Source: Candidatus Accumulibacter sp. ACC003
Lineage (GTDB): Bacteria; Pseudomonadota; Gammaproteobacteria; Burkholderiales; Rhodocyclaceae
DNA length: 64,000 nucleotides
Reading direction: 5' to 3'
NCBI RefSeq assembly: GCF_907163085.1
Contig: NZ_CAJQTX010000002.1
Location: forward strand, 310,001 to 374,000
Shown here: positions 47,233-54,685 of the stretch, piece after piece
How positions within the stretch are numbered: position 1 is the stretch's first letter
Layout: the number at the start of each line of letters is the position of its first letter
Notes under the pieces: generated by a model
What the model was told of the DNA's origin: nothing
Databases searched by the model: none
The model's input: only the letters and a program-made list of their open reading frames with translations
Program-made: the position numbers and the translations under genes

Positions 47233-47757
47233 TCAGAGCTCCGGACGCTTGAGCAACGCCGCGCGCAGCGCTGGGCTGCGGCTGCGCGAATCGAGCCAGA
47301 TGGCGAAGAACGCGCGGGCGAATTCGGCGTCGGCTATTTCGCCGATCGGCACGCCGCCGTAGAAGAACGCGGCGCCTCGCCCGGGGTAATGGACGCCGAC
47401 AATCGTCTCACCCTCCTGGACATTCGGTAAAACGCGCTGCAGCTCGGCCTGCCAGCGCTGCAACTGCGCCTCGTCAGCGCCGAGGCGGCGCATTTCGCCG
47501 ACACTGCTCTGCACCAGCCGCTCACGTGCGATATCGCGCCGGTACTCGAGCTGCAGCGCGCTTGGCGCGTCGGCCGGGAAAGCCGCGCCCGGCGGCGCGG
47601 CAACCCACAGCGTGGCGCGATAGAGCGCCACGCCAAACCAGCTCATTTCACCACTGCCCCACTGCCGCCAGCCGCTATCGCTGGCACGCAGCGCCTCGGG
47701 TAGGGCATGGACCAAGGTGCTACCAGCAAGCAGCAACAGCACGAGGAGTTTCTTCAT
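47233..47757 (-). CDS. Chalcone isomerase-fold family protein, secreted
   Basis: A 174-residue protein with a signal peptide (MKKLLVLLLLAGSTLVHA). The core ASDSGWRQWGSGEMSWFGVALYRATLWVA, then LEYRRDIARERLVQSSVGEMRRLG and GETIVGVHYPGRGAAFFYGG, matches bacterial chalcone-isomerase-like proteins. Members of this fold in plants bind fatty acids, so a lipid-binding periplasmic role fits the operon. Catalytic flavonoid activity is not expected. The ATG at 47757 overlaps the CFA gene stop by 4 bp; sequence upstream in frame lies inside the CFA gene. Confidence 0.82.
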   Translation of the reverse strand: MKKLLVLLLLAGSTLVHALPEALRASDSGWRQWGSGEMSWFGVALYRATLWVAAPPGAAFPADAPSALQLEYRRDIARERLVQSSVGEMRRLGADEAQLQRWQAELQRVLPNVQEGETIVGVHYPGRGAAFFYGGVPIGEIADAEFARAFFAIWLDSRSRSPALRAALLKRPEL

Positions 47758-49010
47758 CGCGCGTGTGCCAGCTCGAACTGCATGACGTCGGTGGCGCCGC
47801 TGTTGAAACCCGCCTGGCAATAGGCGAGATAGAAGCGCCACAAGCGGCGGAAGCGTTCGTCGAAACCTTGTGCGGCAATCGCCGGCCACTGCTGCTCGAA
47901 GTTGACGGACCATTCGGCGAGCGTCCGCGCGTAATCGCGACCGAAAGCAAAAGAGTCGCGAACGTCGAGTCCGGCGCGCGCCGCGCGCTTGCCGAAAACG
48001 CTCGGGCTGGGGAGCATGCCACCGGGGAAGACGTGCTGTTGAATGAAATCGGTGCCGCGCCGGTAACGGGCGAACAAGTCGTCACGGATGGTAATGCTCT
48101 GCACGACGGCGCGCCCGCCCGGCGCCAGCAAGCGCTGCAGGGTCGCGAAATACGTCGGCCACCAGCGTTCGCCGACGGCTTCGAACATCTCGATCGAAAC
48201 GATGTGGTCGAAGCGTTCGCCGCGTTCGGATCCTTCGCCAAGGAGTTCACGATAGTCGCGCAGTTCGATCTGCACCTGCTGCTCGACGCCGGCCAGGCGC
48301 ATGCGCTGGCCGGCAAACTGGTGCTGCGCCGGCGACAAGGTCAGGCCGACGACGTGCAAGCCCGCCTCACGCGCGGCGGTTTCGGCAAAGGCACCCCAGC
48401 CGCAACCGATTTCCAGCACCCGCTGGCCGCGACGGGCGTCGAGCTGCTTGATGATTCGCCGATACTTGGCGAGCTGCGCGGCGGCCATCGAGCGCGGCGC
48501 GTCGCTGCTGTAGAGGGCGCTCGAATAACTCATCGTCGGGTCGAGCCAGAGACGATAGAAATCGTTGCCAAGGTCGTAGTGGGCGATGATGTTGCGCCGC
48601 GCGCCGGCGCGCGTGTTGGCGTTCAGCAGGTGCCGCAGGCGCGCACTCAGCAGTCCCCACCAATGACCATAGACAGCCTGCGACAGCGACTGGCGGTTGT
48701 TGGCCAACAGCGTCAGCAGCGCGGTGAGGTCCGGGCTATGCCAGTGACCGTCGATCCAGGCCTCGGCGAAGCCGACGTCGCCGCGCTCGATAACCCGGTC
48801 GAAAGCGGACCAGCTGGCAATCTCGAGCAGCGCGCCAACGTCGCCGTCCGCCAGTTGACCGAAGCGCAGCCGGTCGCCGTCGGGCAAGCGCACTTCGAGC
48901 GCCCCGTGAGCAATTTTGTCGAGCAGGGCGAGTACCGCCCGCGCGCTGCGCGGCATGCGCTTGGCGGCAATCGCCGCCGGGAAAGTGAGCGTATTTTCGC
49001 TGGCATTCAT
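47754..49010 (-). CDS. cfa: Cyclopropane-fatty-acid synthase family methyltransferase
   Basis: A 418-residue SAM-dependent enzyme that methylenates or methylates unsaturated acyl chains of membrane phospholipids. The N-terminal lipid-binding part is followed by NIIAHYDLGNDFYRLWLDPTMSYSSALY and the SAM site VLEIGCGWGAFAETAAREAG. SIEMFEAVGERWWPTYFATLQRLLAPGG and FIQQHVFPGGMLPS are core CFA positions. In operons with an FAD oxidase and DUF1365 the related enzyme in Rhodobacter (UfaM-type) makes methylated fatty acids on the way to furan fatty acids, so the product here may not be a plain cyclopropane. Overlaps both neighbours by 4 bp. Confidence 0.92.
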   Translation of the reverse strand: MNASENTLTFPAAIAAKRMPRSARAVLALLDKIAHGALEVRLPDGDRLRFGQLADGDVGALLEIASWSAFDRVIERGDVGFAEAWIDGHWHSPDLTALLTLLANNRQSLSQAVYGHWWGLLSARLRHLLNANTRAGARRNIIAHYDLGNDFYRLWLDPTMSYSSALYSSDAPRSMAAAQLAKYRRIIKQLDARRGQRVLEIGCGWGAFAETAAREAGLHVVGLTLSPAQHQFAGQRMRLAGVEQQVQIELRDYRELLGEGSERGERFDHIVSIEMFEAVGERWWPTYFATLQRLLAPGGRAVVQSITIRDDLFARYRRGTDFIQQHVFPGGMLPSPSVFGKRAARAGLDVRDSFAFGRDYARTLAEWSVNFEQQWPAIAAQGFDERFRRLWRFYLAYCQAGFNSGATDVMQFELAHAR

Positions 49011-49789
49011 CGGGTCGTTTCCTCAAGTGGAGGTTCGGGTTTTCTGAAAAAGGGGACGCGCTTGCACCACAGCTTCAGTGCCTGCCAGTGAATTCGCAGG
49101 ACGATGCCAAGGGTCAGCAACGGCAAGTGGAAGAAGGCTTTCAACAGCGGTCCGCTGGCGAGCGCTGCGGCCTTGCCGGAAATCGCCGTGTGCAGCAAGT
49201 CGCCGGCCGCGTCGCCATAATCGATGCGCGTCAGGCGCCTGGCCGCGGCACCGTCGGCTCCGGCACGCCAGTGGAAGCGAAAGCGGTAATGACCGGCGAC
49301 GTCGATGAACGGCGAAACATGAAAGACCTTGCGCTGCTCGAGCGTCTCACCGTCGCGAATCGGTCGCCCGTCGGCGTGCGCCAGCAGGTAGTTGTGGCGC
49401 TCGCCGAAGGTGTTGCTCACCTCGGCGAGAACGGCGAGCAGTTGTCCGGCGCGGTCGTGACAGAACCACAAGCTGATCGGATTGAAGACAAAGCCGAGCA
49501 GGCGCGGAAAGCACTGCAGCCAGATCTCTCCGTCGGCGCTGATCCCGGCGCGCTGCAGCAGACTCTTGATCCACGGCAGCGGATGCGAGCCGTCGCGCGC
49601 GCCGTGGTCGGCGAAGTGGAAGCTGAAGAGATTCCAGCGGTTGACCGAGAACAACGCGCTGGCCGCTTGTTCAACGCGCGCGACCGGCAGCAGGCAGAAG
49701 TAAACCGGGTAGACAAAGCGGTTGACCGCCGGCCGCAGGCGGTGGTGCATGACCTGCCCGAAAAAGAGCCTGGCCGGGGTCGTGTTCAT
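49007..49789 (-). CDS. DUF1365 domain-containing protein
   Basis: A 260-residue protein. ARLFFGQVMHHRLRPAVNRFVYPVYFCLL is the family start. NLFSFHFADHGARDGSHPLPWI, then RLLGFVFNPISLWFCHDRAG and EVSNTFGERHNYLL, are the conserved core, with VFHVSPFIDVAGHYRFRF following. A hydrophobic tail (FFHLPLLTLGIVLRIHWQALKLW) suggests membrane contact. DUF1365 genes nearly always sit between a CFA-type methyltransferase and an FAD-dependent oxidase, as here; the protein is thought to take part in the same fatty-acid modification. Starts at the ATG at 49789, overlapping the FAD-oxidase stop by 4 bp. Confidence 0.9.
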   Translation of the reverse strand: MNTTPARLFFGQVMHHRLRPAVNRFVYPVYFCLLPVARVEQAASALFSVNRWNLFSFHFADHGARDGSHPLPWIKSLLQRAGISADGEIWLQCFPRLLGFVFNPISLWFCHDRAGQLLAVLAEVSNTFGERHNYLLAHADGRPIRDGETLEQRKVFHVSPFIDVAGHYRFRFHWRAGADGAAARRLTRIDYGDAAGDLLHTAISGKAAALASGPLLKAFFHLPLLTLGIVLRIHWQALKLWCKRVPFFRKPEPPLEETTR

Positions 49790-51150
49790 GCCACGAGTTG
49801 CGCGCTGCGCGCGGCTCCAGGCAGCAACGGGGCAGCGCCGTCGGCATCCTGCCACGGCGCACGGCAGCCCATGGCGTTGGCGACTTGCAGCGCCGACTTG
49901 AGGCCGTCTTCGTGGAAACCGTAGCCATTCCACGCGCCGCAGAACCAAACTCCGTGCGCACCGGAAATCGCCGGCAGACCACGTTGCGCGGTGACCGCCG
50001 CGCGGTCGAAAATCGGGTGCTGGTAGTCGAATTCGGCGATCACCCGCTCGGCCACCGGCTCGCGCTGCGGATTCAACGAGACCATCAGGGGCGTTTTGAA
50101 CGGCAGCGGCTGCAGGCGATTGATCAGATACGAGACGCTGACCGGACGCAGCTCGCGGTGCTCACCGCCGTGGCCACTGCCCTGGCGACTTTCCTGGCCG
50201 CTCGACAGATAGTTCCACGCCGACCACAGCGCCGGCGAACGCGGCAGCAGCGCGGCATCGGTGTGCAGCACGGCGCGGTTTGGCGCGTAGCGGATGGCGG
50301 CAAGCAGGCGACTCTCGGCGGACGTCGCCGCCTGGCCAAGGATCGCCAAGGCCTGATCGCTATGGCAGGCAAGGACGACCTGGTCGTAGTGCTCGACGCT
50401 GCTATCCGTATGCAGCAGCAGGCCCGCCGCAGTACGTTGCAGGGCGCGCACCGGCGTCGCCAGGCGAACGTCGTCGAGGGCGGCGGCGAGTTTTCTGACG
50501 TATTCGCGACCGCCACCACGCACCGTTCGCCACAGTGGCCGATCGAAAACCTGCAGCAGGCCGTGATTGCGGCAGAAGCTGACGAAGCTGGCCAGCGGGT
50601 AGTCGAGCATCGTCTGGGTCGGGCACGACCAGATCGCCGCGGCCATTGGCAGCAGGTACCAGTCGGCGAAGGGACGCGAATAGCCGCCCATGGCGAGAAA
50701 TTCGCGCAGACTTAGCTGGTCTTCGGGATGACTGACGATCCAGGCGACGCTGTCGCGGTTGAAGCGCACGATGTCGGACAGCATCCGCCAGAAGTCCGGC
50801 CGCAGGAGGTTCCTTTTCTGTCCGAAAAGTGTCGCCAGGCTGCTGCCCGCCCATTCCAGCCGTGGCTCGTCGAGGCTGACGGCGAAGGACATTTCGCTGT
50901 CCACGCTGACGACTCCGAGGTGGGCAAACATCGCCGTCAGATGCGGGTAGGTCCTGGTGTTGTAGACCAGAAAACCGGTGTCCACCGGGTGACAAACGCC
51001 GTCGAGCGTCACATCGACGGTATGGGTGTGGCCGCCGAGCGTGTCGGCCGCCTCAAAGAGCGTCACCTGATGTTTCTGCGACAGTAGCCAGGCGCTGGCC
51101 AGACCCGAAATCCCGGCGCCGACTACGGCGACCCGTTGTGCGCCGCGCAT
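49786..51150 (-). CDS. FAD-dependent oxidoreductase (amine-oxidase/desaturase-like)
   Basis: A 454-residue flavoprotein. VAVVGAGISGLASAWLLSQ and FEAADTLGGHTHTV bind the ADP part of FAD. PVDTGFLVYNTRTYPHLTAMF and ADWYLLPMAAAIWSCPTQTMLDYPLASF are conserved in this group, and GVWFCGAWNGYGFHEDGLKSAL closes the FAD site. The group is related to phytoene-desaturase-like enzymes. With the CFA-type gene it probably oxidises modified acyl chains. The ATG at 51150 has AAGGAGAT upstream; the frame extends beyond it into folE2 without family similarity. Starts 17 bp after folE2. Confidence 0.9.
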   Translation of the reverse strand: MRGAQRVAVVGAGISGLASAWLLSQKHQVTLFEAADTLGGHTHTVDVTLDGVCHPVDTGFLVYNTRTYPHLTAMFAHLGVVSVDSEMSFAVSLDEPRLEWAGSSLATLFGQKRNLLRPDFWRMLSDIVRFNRDSVAWIVSHPEDQLSLREFLAMGGYSRPFADWYLLPMAAAIWSCPTQTMLDYPLASFVSFCRNHGLLQVFDRPLWRTVRGGGREYVRKLAAALDDVRLATPVRALQRTAAGLLLHTDSSVEHYDQVVLACHSDQALAILGQAATSAESRLLAAIRYAPNRAVLHTDAALLPRSPALWSAWNYLSSGQESRQGSGHGGEHRELRPVSVSYLINRLQPLPFKTPLMVSLNPQREPVAERVIAEFDYQHPIFDRAAVTAQRGLPAISGAHGVWFCGAWNGYGFHEDGLKSALQVANAMGCRAPWQDADGAAPLLPGAARSAQLVA

Positions 51151-51167
51151 CTCGATCTCCTTGCCGT

Positions 51168-51968
51168 TCAGGCGTTTTCGCCGCTGATCTCGGCGTACGC
51201 CGAATGATTGTGAATCGACTCGAAGTTCTCCGATTTCACGGTCCATTGCGCGATTCGTTCGTCTTTCATCAGGCGCAGCGCGATATCGCGAACCAGGTCT
51301 TCGACGAACTTCGGGTTGTCGTAGGCGCGCTCGGTAACCCATTTCTCGTCCGGCCGCTTGAGCAGTCCGAAGACCTCGCACGAAGCCTCTTCCTCGGCCA
51401 GCCGCAGCAGCTCTTCGGGGCTCATCCCCGAACGCAGGCAGGCGCGGATGGTGATGTGCGAACGCTGGTTATGTGCGCCGTAGTCGCTGATCTCCCTGGA
51501 ACACGGGCACAGGCTGGTCACCGGCGCAACGATCTCCAGCGTCAATTCGCTGCGCTCGCCGGTGCGCTTTTCGACGATCATCCGCACGTCGTAGTCGAGC
51601 AGACTCGCGGCACTCGACACCGGTGCCTTCTTGGCGATGAAGGCGGGAAAAGCGAGTTCGATCTCACCGCTGTCGGCTTCCAGTCGCCGCAACATTTCGT
51701 CGAGCATGCGCAGCAGACGGTTGATGTTGAGCGGCGCGCGCGGCTGCTCGAGCAACTCGACGAAACGCGACATGTGCGTTCCCTTGACCGTCGGCGGCAA
51801 CCCCACCGACATCGACAGACTGGCAACGGTGTGCTGCACCTTGCCGGCGGCGTCGAGCAATGCCAGCGGATAGCGCAGGCCCTTGACGCCGACCTTGTCG
51901 ATCGCCAGTTGCCGGAGGTCGGGGCGGGCCTGCATGTCGGGAAGGAAAAAATGTTCGGGTGCATTCAT
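51168..51968 (-). CDS. folE2: GTP cyclohydrolase FolE2 (type IB)
   Basis: A 266-residue GTP cyclohydrolase of the FolE2 type, converting GTP to 7,8-dihydroneopterin triphosphate for folate and pterin cofactors. HFFLPDMQARPDLRQLAIDKVGVKGLRYP opens the protein. VTSLCPCSREISDYGAHNQRSHITI carries the active-site cysteine and histidine, EASCEVFGLLKRPDEKWVTERAYDNP and SENFESIHNHSAYAEISG are signatures. The ATG at 51968 follows CAGGAGAAC. GTP cyclohydrolase genes are also found in LitR-type light-induced gene sets, where pterins may feed photolyase or tetrahydrofolate needs; that link is from memory. Confidence 0.95.
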   Translation of the reverse strand: MNAPEHFFLPDMQARPDLRQLAIDKVGVKGLRYPLALLDAAGKVQHTVASLSMSVGLPPTVKGTHMSRFVELLEQPRAPLNINRLLRMLDEMLRRLEADSGEIELAFPAFIAKKAPVSSAASLLDYDVRMIVEKRTGERSELTLEIVAPVTSLCPCSREISDYGAHNQRSHITIRACLRSGMSPEELLRLAEEEASCEVFGLLKRPDEKWVTERAYDNPKFVEDLVRDIALRLMKDERIAQWTVKSENFESIHNHSAYAEISGENA

Positions 51969-52026
51969 GGCTGGTTCTCCTGGGAAGCGAAGCGATAATT
52001 GGGCGATGGCGGAGGCGAAAAGATGA

Positions 52027-52587
52027 TCACGGCTTGCCGAGGAATTCTTCGATCCTGGCGAGCAGCTCCGGGTCATCCGGCTTGACGCGGCTGTCGAAGC
52101 TCAGCACCTGCTTGCCGCTGCGGTCGATCAGGTACTTGTGGAAGTTCCATTGCGGCTCTTTGCCGCTCGCTTTGGCGAGTTGCGCGAAGAAGGGACTGGC
52201 ATTTACGCCAAGCACCGTCGCCTTGGCAAACATTGGGAACTGCACGCCGTAGGTCAGCCGGCAGAAGTCGGCGATTTCCTGATTGCTGCCGGGCTCCTGC
52301 TCGCCGAAGTCGTTCGACGGGAAGCCGACGACGACCAGGCCGCGATCCCTGAGTCTGGCGTAGAGCTTTTCCAGGCCGTCGTATTGCGAGGTGAAACCGC
52401 AGTAGCTGGCGGTATTGACCACCAGCAGTACCCTGCCCTGCCATTGGCACAAGGACTGATTCTTCTGGCCCTGCAGCGAAGCGAAGGCGTGATCGAGGAG
52501 CGGCGGACACGCCGCCGCTGCCGCCGCCGGCAGCGCACCGAAAGCGCCCAGGGCCAGAGCAAGGGCGGGGAAAAGCGACAGCGGCAT
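52027..52587 (-). CDS. Glutathione peroxidase family protein, periplasmic
   Basis: A 186-residue thiol peroxidase. A signal peptide (MPLSLFPALALALGAFGALPAAAAA) puts it in the periplasm, unlike most bacterial BtuE/Gpx proteins. NTASYCGFTSQYDGLEKLYARL carries the peroxidatic Cys, FPSNDFGEQEPGSNQEIADFC and WNFHKYLIDRSGKQV supply the other catalytic positions (Gln/Trp/Asn). It should reduce lipid or hydrogen peroxides using thioredoxin-like donors. It is the first gene of the nine-gene operon, and the TGTCC(A/T)GGACA sites lie upstream. The ATG at 52587 has GGAG upstream. Confidence 0.92.
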   Translation of the reverse strand: MPLSLFPALALALGAFGALPAAAAAACPPLLDHAFASLQGQKNQSLCQWQGRVLLVVNTASYCGFTSQYDGLEKLYARLRDRGLVVVGFPSNDFGEQEPGSNQEIADFCRLTYGVQFPMFAKATVLGVNASPFFAQLAKASGKEPQWNFHKYLIDRSGKQVLSFDSRVKPDDPELLARIEEFLGKP

Positions 52588-52665
52588 GGCGATCTCCTGG
52601 GCAAGGGCAACTGGCTTCGACTGGCCGCTGGAACAAGCAGCGGCGTATCGAGTGAAGGCAAGACG

Positions 52666-52676
52666 TGTCCAGGACA
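52666..52676. promoter_or_regulatory. Operator-like site 1, TGTCCAGGACA
   Basis: An 11-bp palindrome with a single central base, about 80 bp upstream of the gpx start codon. It is inside the predicted gpx leader, or overlaps a second promoter. Confidence 0.6.
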
Positions 52677-52749
52677 GCTGGCAGATCACGCCTTTTGCAG
52701 CCGACCTGGGCGGCAAGTCGGCGCGGATTCGGCAGGGCTGCGTCAATAT

Positions 52750-52762
52750 TTGTCCTGGACAA
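52750..52762. promoter_or_regulatory. Operator-like site 2, TTGTCCTGGACAA
   Basis: The longest copy, 13 bp of perfect symmetry apart from the central base. It lies just downstream of the predicted gpx-operon start of transcription, a place where a bound protein would block RNA polymerase. On the plus strand TGGACA (52756-52761) is 19 bp before GATACT (52781-52786), a spacing seen in MerR-regulated promoters. Confidence 0.65.
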
Positions 52763-52778
52763 TAAAGAGACAAATCAA

Positions 52779-52807
52779 AAGATACTGACGGGGCAGGCAT
52801 CTGTCAA
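52779..52807 (-). promoter_or_regulatory. Sigma-70 promoter of the gpx-folE2-...-SDR operon
   Basis: On the minus strand TTGACA (52807-52802) and TATCTT (52784-52779) are 17 bp apart, a near-consensus promoter. Transcription should start near 52772. Operator-like site 3 lies just upstream of the -35 and site 2 just downstream of the start. Confidence 0.65.
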
Positions 52808-52823
52808 TGAATTTTTTTAGCTT

Positions 52824-52834
52824 TGTCCAGGACA
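52824..52834. promoter_or_regulatory. Operator-like site 3, TGTCCAGGACA
   Basis: Same palindrome as sites 1, 2 and 4. It stands 16 bp upstream of the gpx-operon -35 box, separated from it by an A/T tract. Confidence 0.6.
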
Positions 52835-53286
52835 CTCTGCTCGTCGCACGGCGGCTGCAGGCCGCTGGCCCCGAGCGAGATGGCGTTTGCGGCGTGGCCG
52901 ACCAGAACGGTTCTCAGCGCAGGCCGCGCCGCCTGTTCGGGCGGTCGACCGGCGTGCCTCGACGCGCACACTCAAGGCAGATCCGCCGCGGCGAAAATCG
53001 GCGATCGATGGAAAACGCCACGCCACCGGCGTCAAGTCCGACCGGCTGCCAGCGCCTTTTTCGGTCGCAGGATCGAGGTGGATTGCAGCGGCCATGACGC
53101 TTGCCTCGCGTGCCTGCATGTCCGCCCGTGTAGCCCAAAGCGTCAGAACGGCCACGTCGAATACGTGCGGCGATCATGGCTGGCCATTCGTGCATCGCCG
53201 CCCGTCGGCGTATCGCCCGGCCCGCGAGCGCTGGCGTTTTCAGAGGTGCTCACGTGGCTCGCAAGAATGTCGACGAAAGCCGATGT

Positions 53287-53297
53287 TGTCCTGGACA
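53287..53297. promoter_or_regulatory. Operator-like site 4, TGTCCTGGACA, before the MerR/B12 gene
   Basis: The fourth copy lies about 80 bp upstream of the regulator's ATG. Its right half (TGGACA) could be the -35 of the regulator's own promoter, with TAAGTT 17 bp on as a weak -10. This would allow autoregulation. Confidence 0.6.
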
Positions 53298-53375
53298 TCA
53301 TGAGAGATCCAGATTAAGTTGTCGCCTCAATTGCGCCACATCTCGCGCGCCATTCAGGACTTTGCCCAAGACACC

Positions 53376-54305
53376 ATGAATAGTCACCCCGCCATGAACA
53401 TTAGCGCGGTCGAGCGCGATACCGGTCTCGGCAAGGATACGCTGCGCGTCTGGGAGCGTCGTTACGGCTTCCCGCGGCCGGCTCGCGACGAGCATGGCGA
53501 GCGTGTATACCCTGCCGATCAGGTCGAACGACTACGCTTGATGAAACGTTTGATCGATCAGGGGCACCGCCCCGGTCGGCTGTGCGCCGCCAGCGAGCAA
53601 GAGTTTGCCGAACTGTGCAGCGCCAGCGCGTCGCCAGCGCGAAACGACGGCGAACGCGGCGAGGGCTTGATCAGCCAGACGCTCGAACTGGTCAAGGCCA
53701 ATGACCTGCCGGCGCTGCGCCGGCTGCTCAAGCAAGCGATGCTACGCCTGGGCTTGCAGCGTTTCGTCATCGACGTCGTCGCGCCGCTCAATGACGGCAT
53801 TGGCGAAGCGTGGATGAGCGGCAAGTTCGCGGTCTTCGAGGAACACCTCTATACCGAGCAGATCAAGTCGCTGCTGCGCCAGGCGATCGGCGATCTGCCG
53901 ACCGGCGGCGGCCGTCCGCGCATCGTGCTGACGACGCCACCCGATGAACAACACGTGCTCGGCGTCTTGATGGCCGAAGCCTTGCTCGTTCTTGATGGCG
54001 CGACGTGCATTTCGCTGGGCACCCAGACGCCACTGGTTGACATCCGGATGGCGTCGCAGGCGCACCGCGCCGACATCGTCGCGCTGTCGCTTTCGGCGGC
54101 GTTTCCGGGACGACAGGTCGCCGCGCTGGTCAGCCAGTTACGACAGATGCTGCCCGCTGACGTCGAACTGTGGGTTGGTGGTGCCGGCGCTCAGCGCGCG
54201 ACACCGGAGCCGGGCATCGTCGTGCTGGCGACTTTGCAGGCGGCGCTCGACGCCCTCGCCGCCTGGCAAAACGCTCGTTCCGGCGCACCTGGAGTCAATC
54301 GCTGA
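53376..54305 (+). CDS. MerR-family regulator with B12-binding light-sensor domain (LitR/CarH type)
   Basis: A 309-residue regulator. Residues 7-70 are a MerR-type winged helix (ISAVERDTGLGKDTLRVWERRYGFPRP, then GERVYPADQVERLRLMKRLIDQGHRPG). Residues about 95-170 form the four-helix cap with Trp146, Glu156 and His157 in WMSGKFAVFEEH, the W-x9-EH signature of CarH-type photoreceptors. Residues 180-300 are the cobalamin-binding Rossmann domain; His193 in PPDEQHVLG is the expected lower cobalt ligand. Such proteins bind adenosylcobalamin in the dark, repress as tetramers and fall apart in light. I use the ATG at 53376; an in-frame TTG lies at 53319 and another ATG at 53394. It diverges from the nine-gene operon it probably controls. 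Confidence 0.92.
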   Translation: MNSHPAMNISAVERDTGLGKDTLRVWERRYGFPRPARDEHGERVYPADQVERLRLMKRLIDQGHRPGRLCAASEQEFAELCSASASPARNDGERGEGLISQTLELVKANDLPALRRLLKQAMLRLGLQRFVIDVVAPLNDGIGEAWMSGKFAVFEEHLYTEQIKSLLRQAIGDLPTGGGRPRIVLTTPPDEQHVLGVLMAEALLVLDGATCISLGTQTPLVDIRMASQAHRADIVALSLSAAFPGRQVAALVSQLRQMLPADVELWVGGAGAQRATPEPGIVVLATLQAALDALAAWQNARSGAPGVNR

Positions 54306-54554
54306 GCGCGCCTTGCCGATCAACAAGCGCTCGTCCAGCAGGCGTCGCGACGGATCCGCCCGGTGCAAGAAAGATCGCCTCTTGCACCAGGACGGGGCGG
54401 CGCTGCCCGCTTTCGCCGTAAAAATGGTATGGCTATCAAGCACACACCGTAGGAAAAACGACATTTCCGAACAGCCGCAAGCCGCCTGACCGCCAGCCTC
54501 GATACTTGGCATGCTACTTGCTGGACAAGTGCCATGGAACGACAGGAGATCACC

Positions 54555-54680
54555 ATGACAAATATTCCCCATCGGACCGGCGATCTGCTGTTCGCCGCCG
54601 ACGAGATCAACAACGATGGCGGTAAAGGCGTTGGCTGCCTGCCTGAAGAGCTGTCGCAAGTGCGGGCTTTGGCGGCGTGA
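54555..54680 (+). CDS. Small ORF, 41 residues, coupled to the flavodoxin gene
   Basis: MTNIPHRTGDLLFAADEINN, then DGGKGVGCLPEELSQVRALAA. A good ribosome binding site (CAGGAGAT) precedes the ATG. The stop overlaps a GTG of the flavodoxin frame (GTGA), which suggests translational coupling. The peptide is soluble, acidic and has one cysteine. I do not recognise a family. It could be a short real protein, a leader peptide, or the remains of a longer gene. Confidence 0.5.
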   Translation: MTNIPHRTGDLLFAADEINNDGGKGVGCLPEELSQVRALAA

Positions 54681-54685
54681 CGACG

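Larger units (their letters stand above)
52588..53375. other. Regulatory intergenic region with four palindromic sites
   Basis: This 788-bp space between the divergent gpx and merR genes holds four TGTCC(A/T)GGACA palindromes, a minus-strand promoter and an AT-rich patch at 52740-52830. The middle part (about 52840-53280) is GC-rich and has open frames on both strands, none of which looks like a known protein. It could hide a decayed gene or a small RNA; I see no direct sign of either. Confidence 0.5.

Noticed and set aside
52750-52834. Palindromes as rho-independent terminators
   Set aside because: The 5-bp arms with one central base cannot form a stable RNA hairpin and no T-run follows; symmetric protein binding explains them better.
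52823-53317. 164-codon plus-strand frame in the gpx-merR spacer
   Set aside because: Cys/Arg/Ala-rich with no domain, no ribosome binding site, and it overlaps operator-like sites at both ends. Left as a non-coding region.
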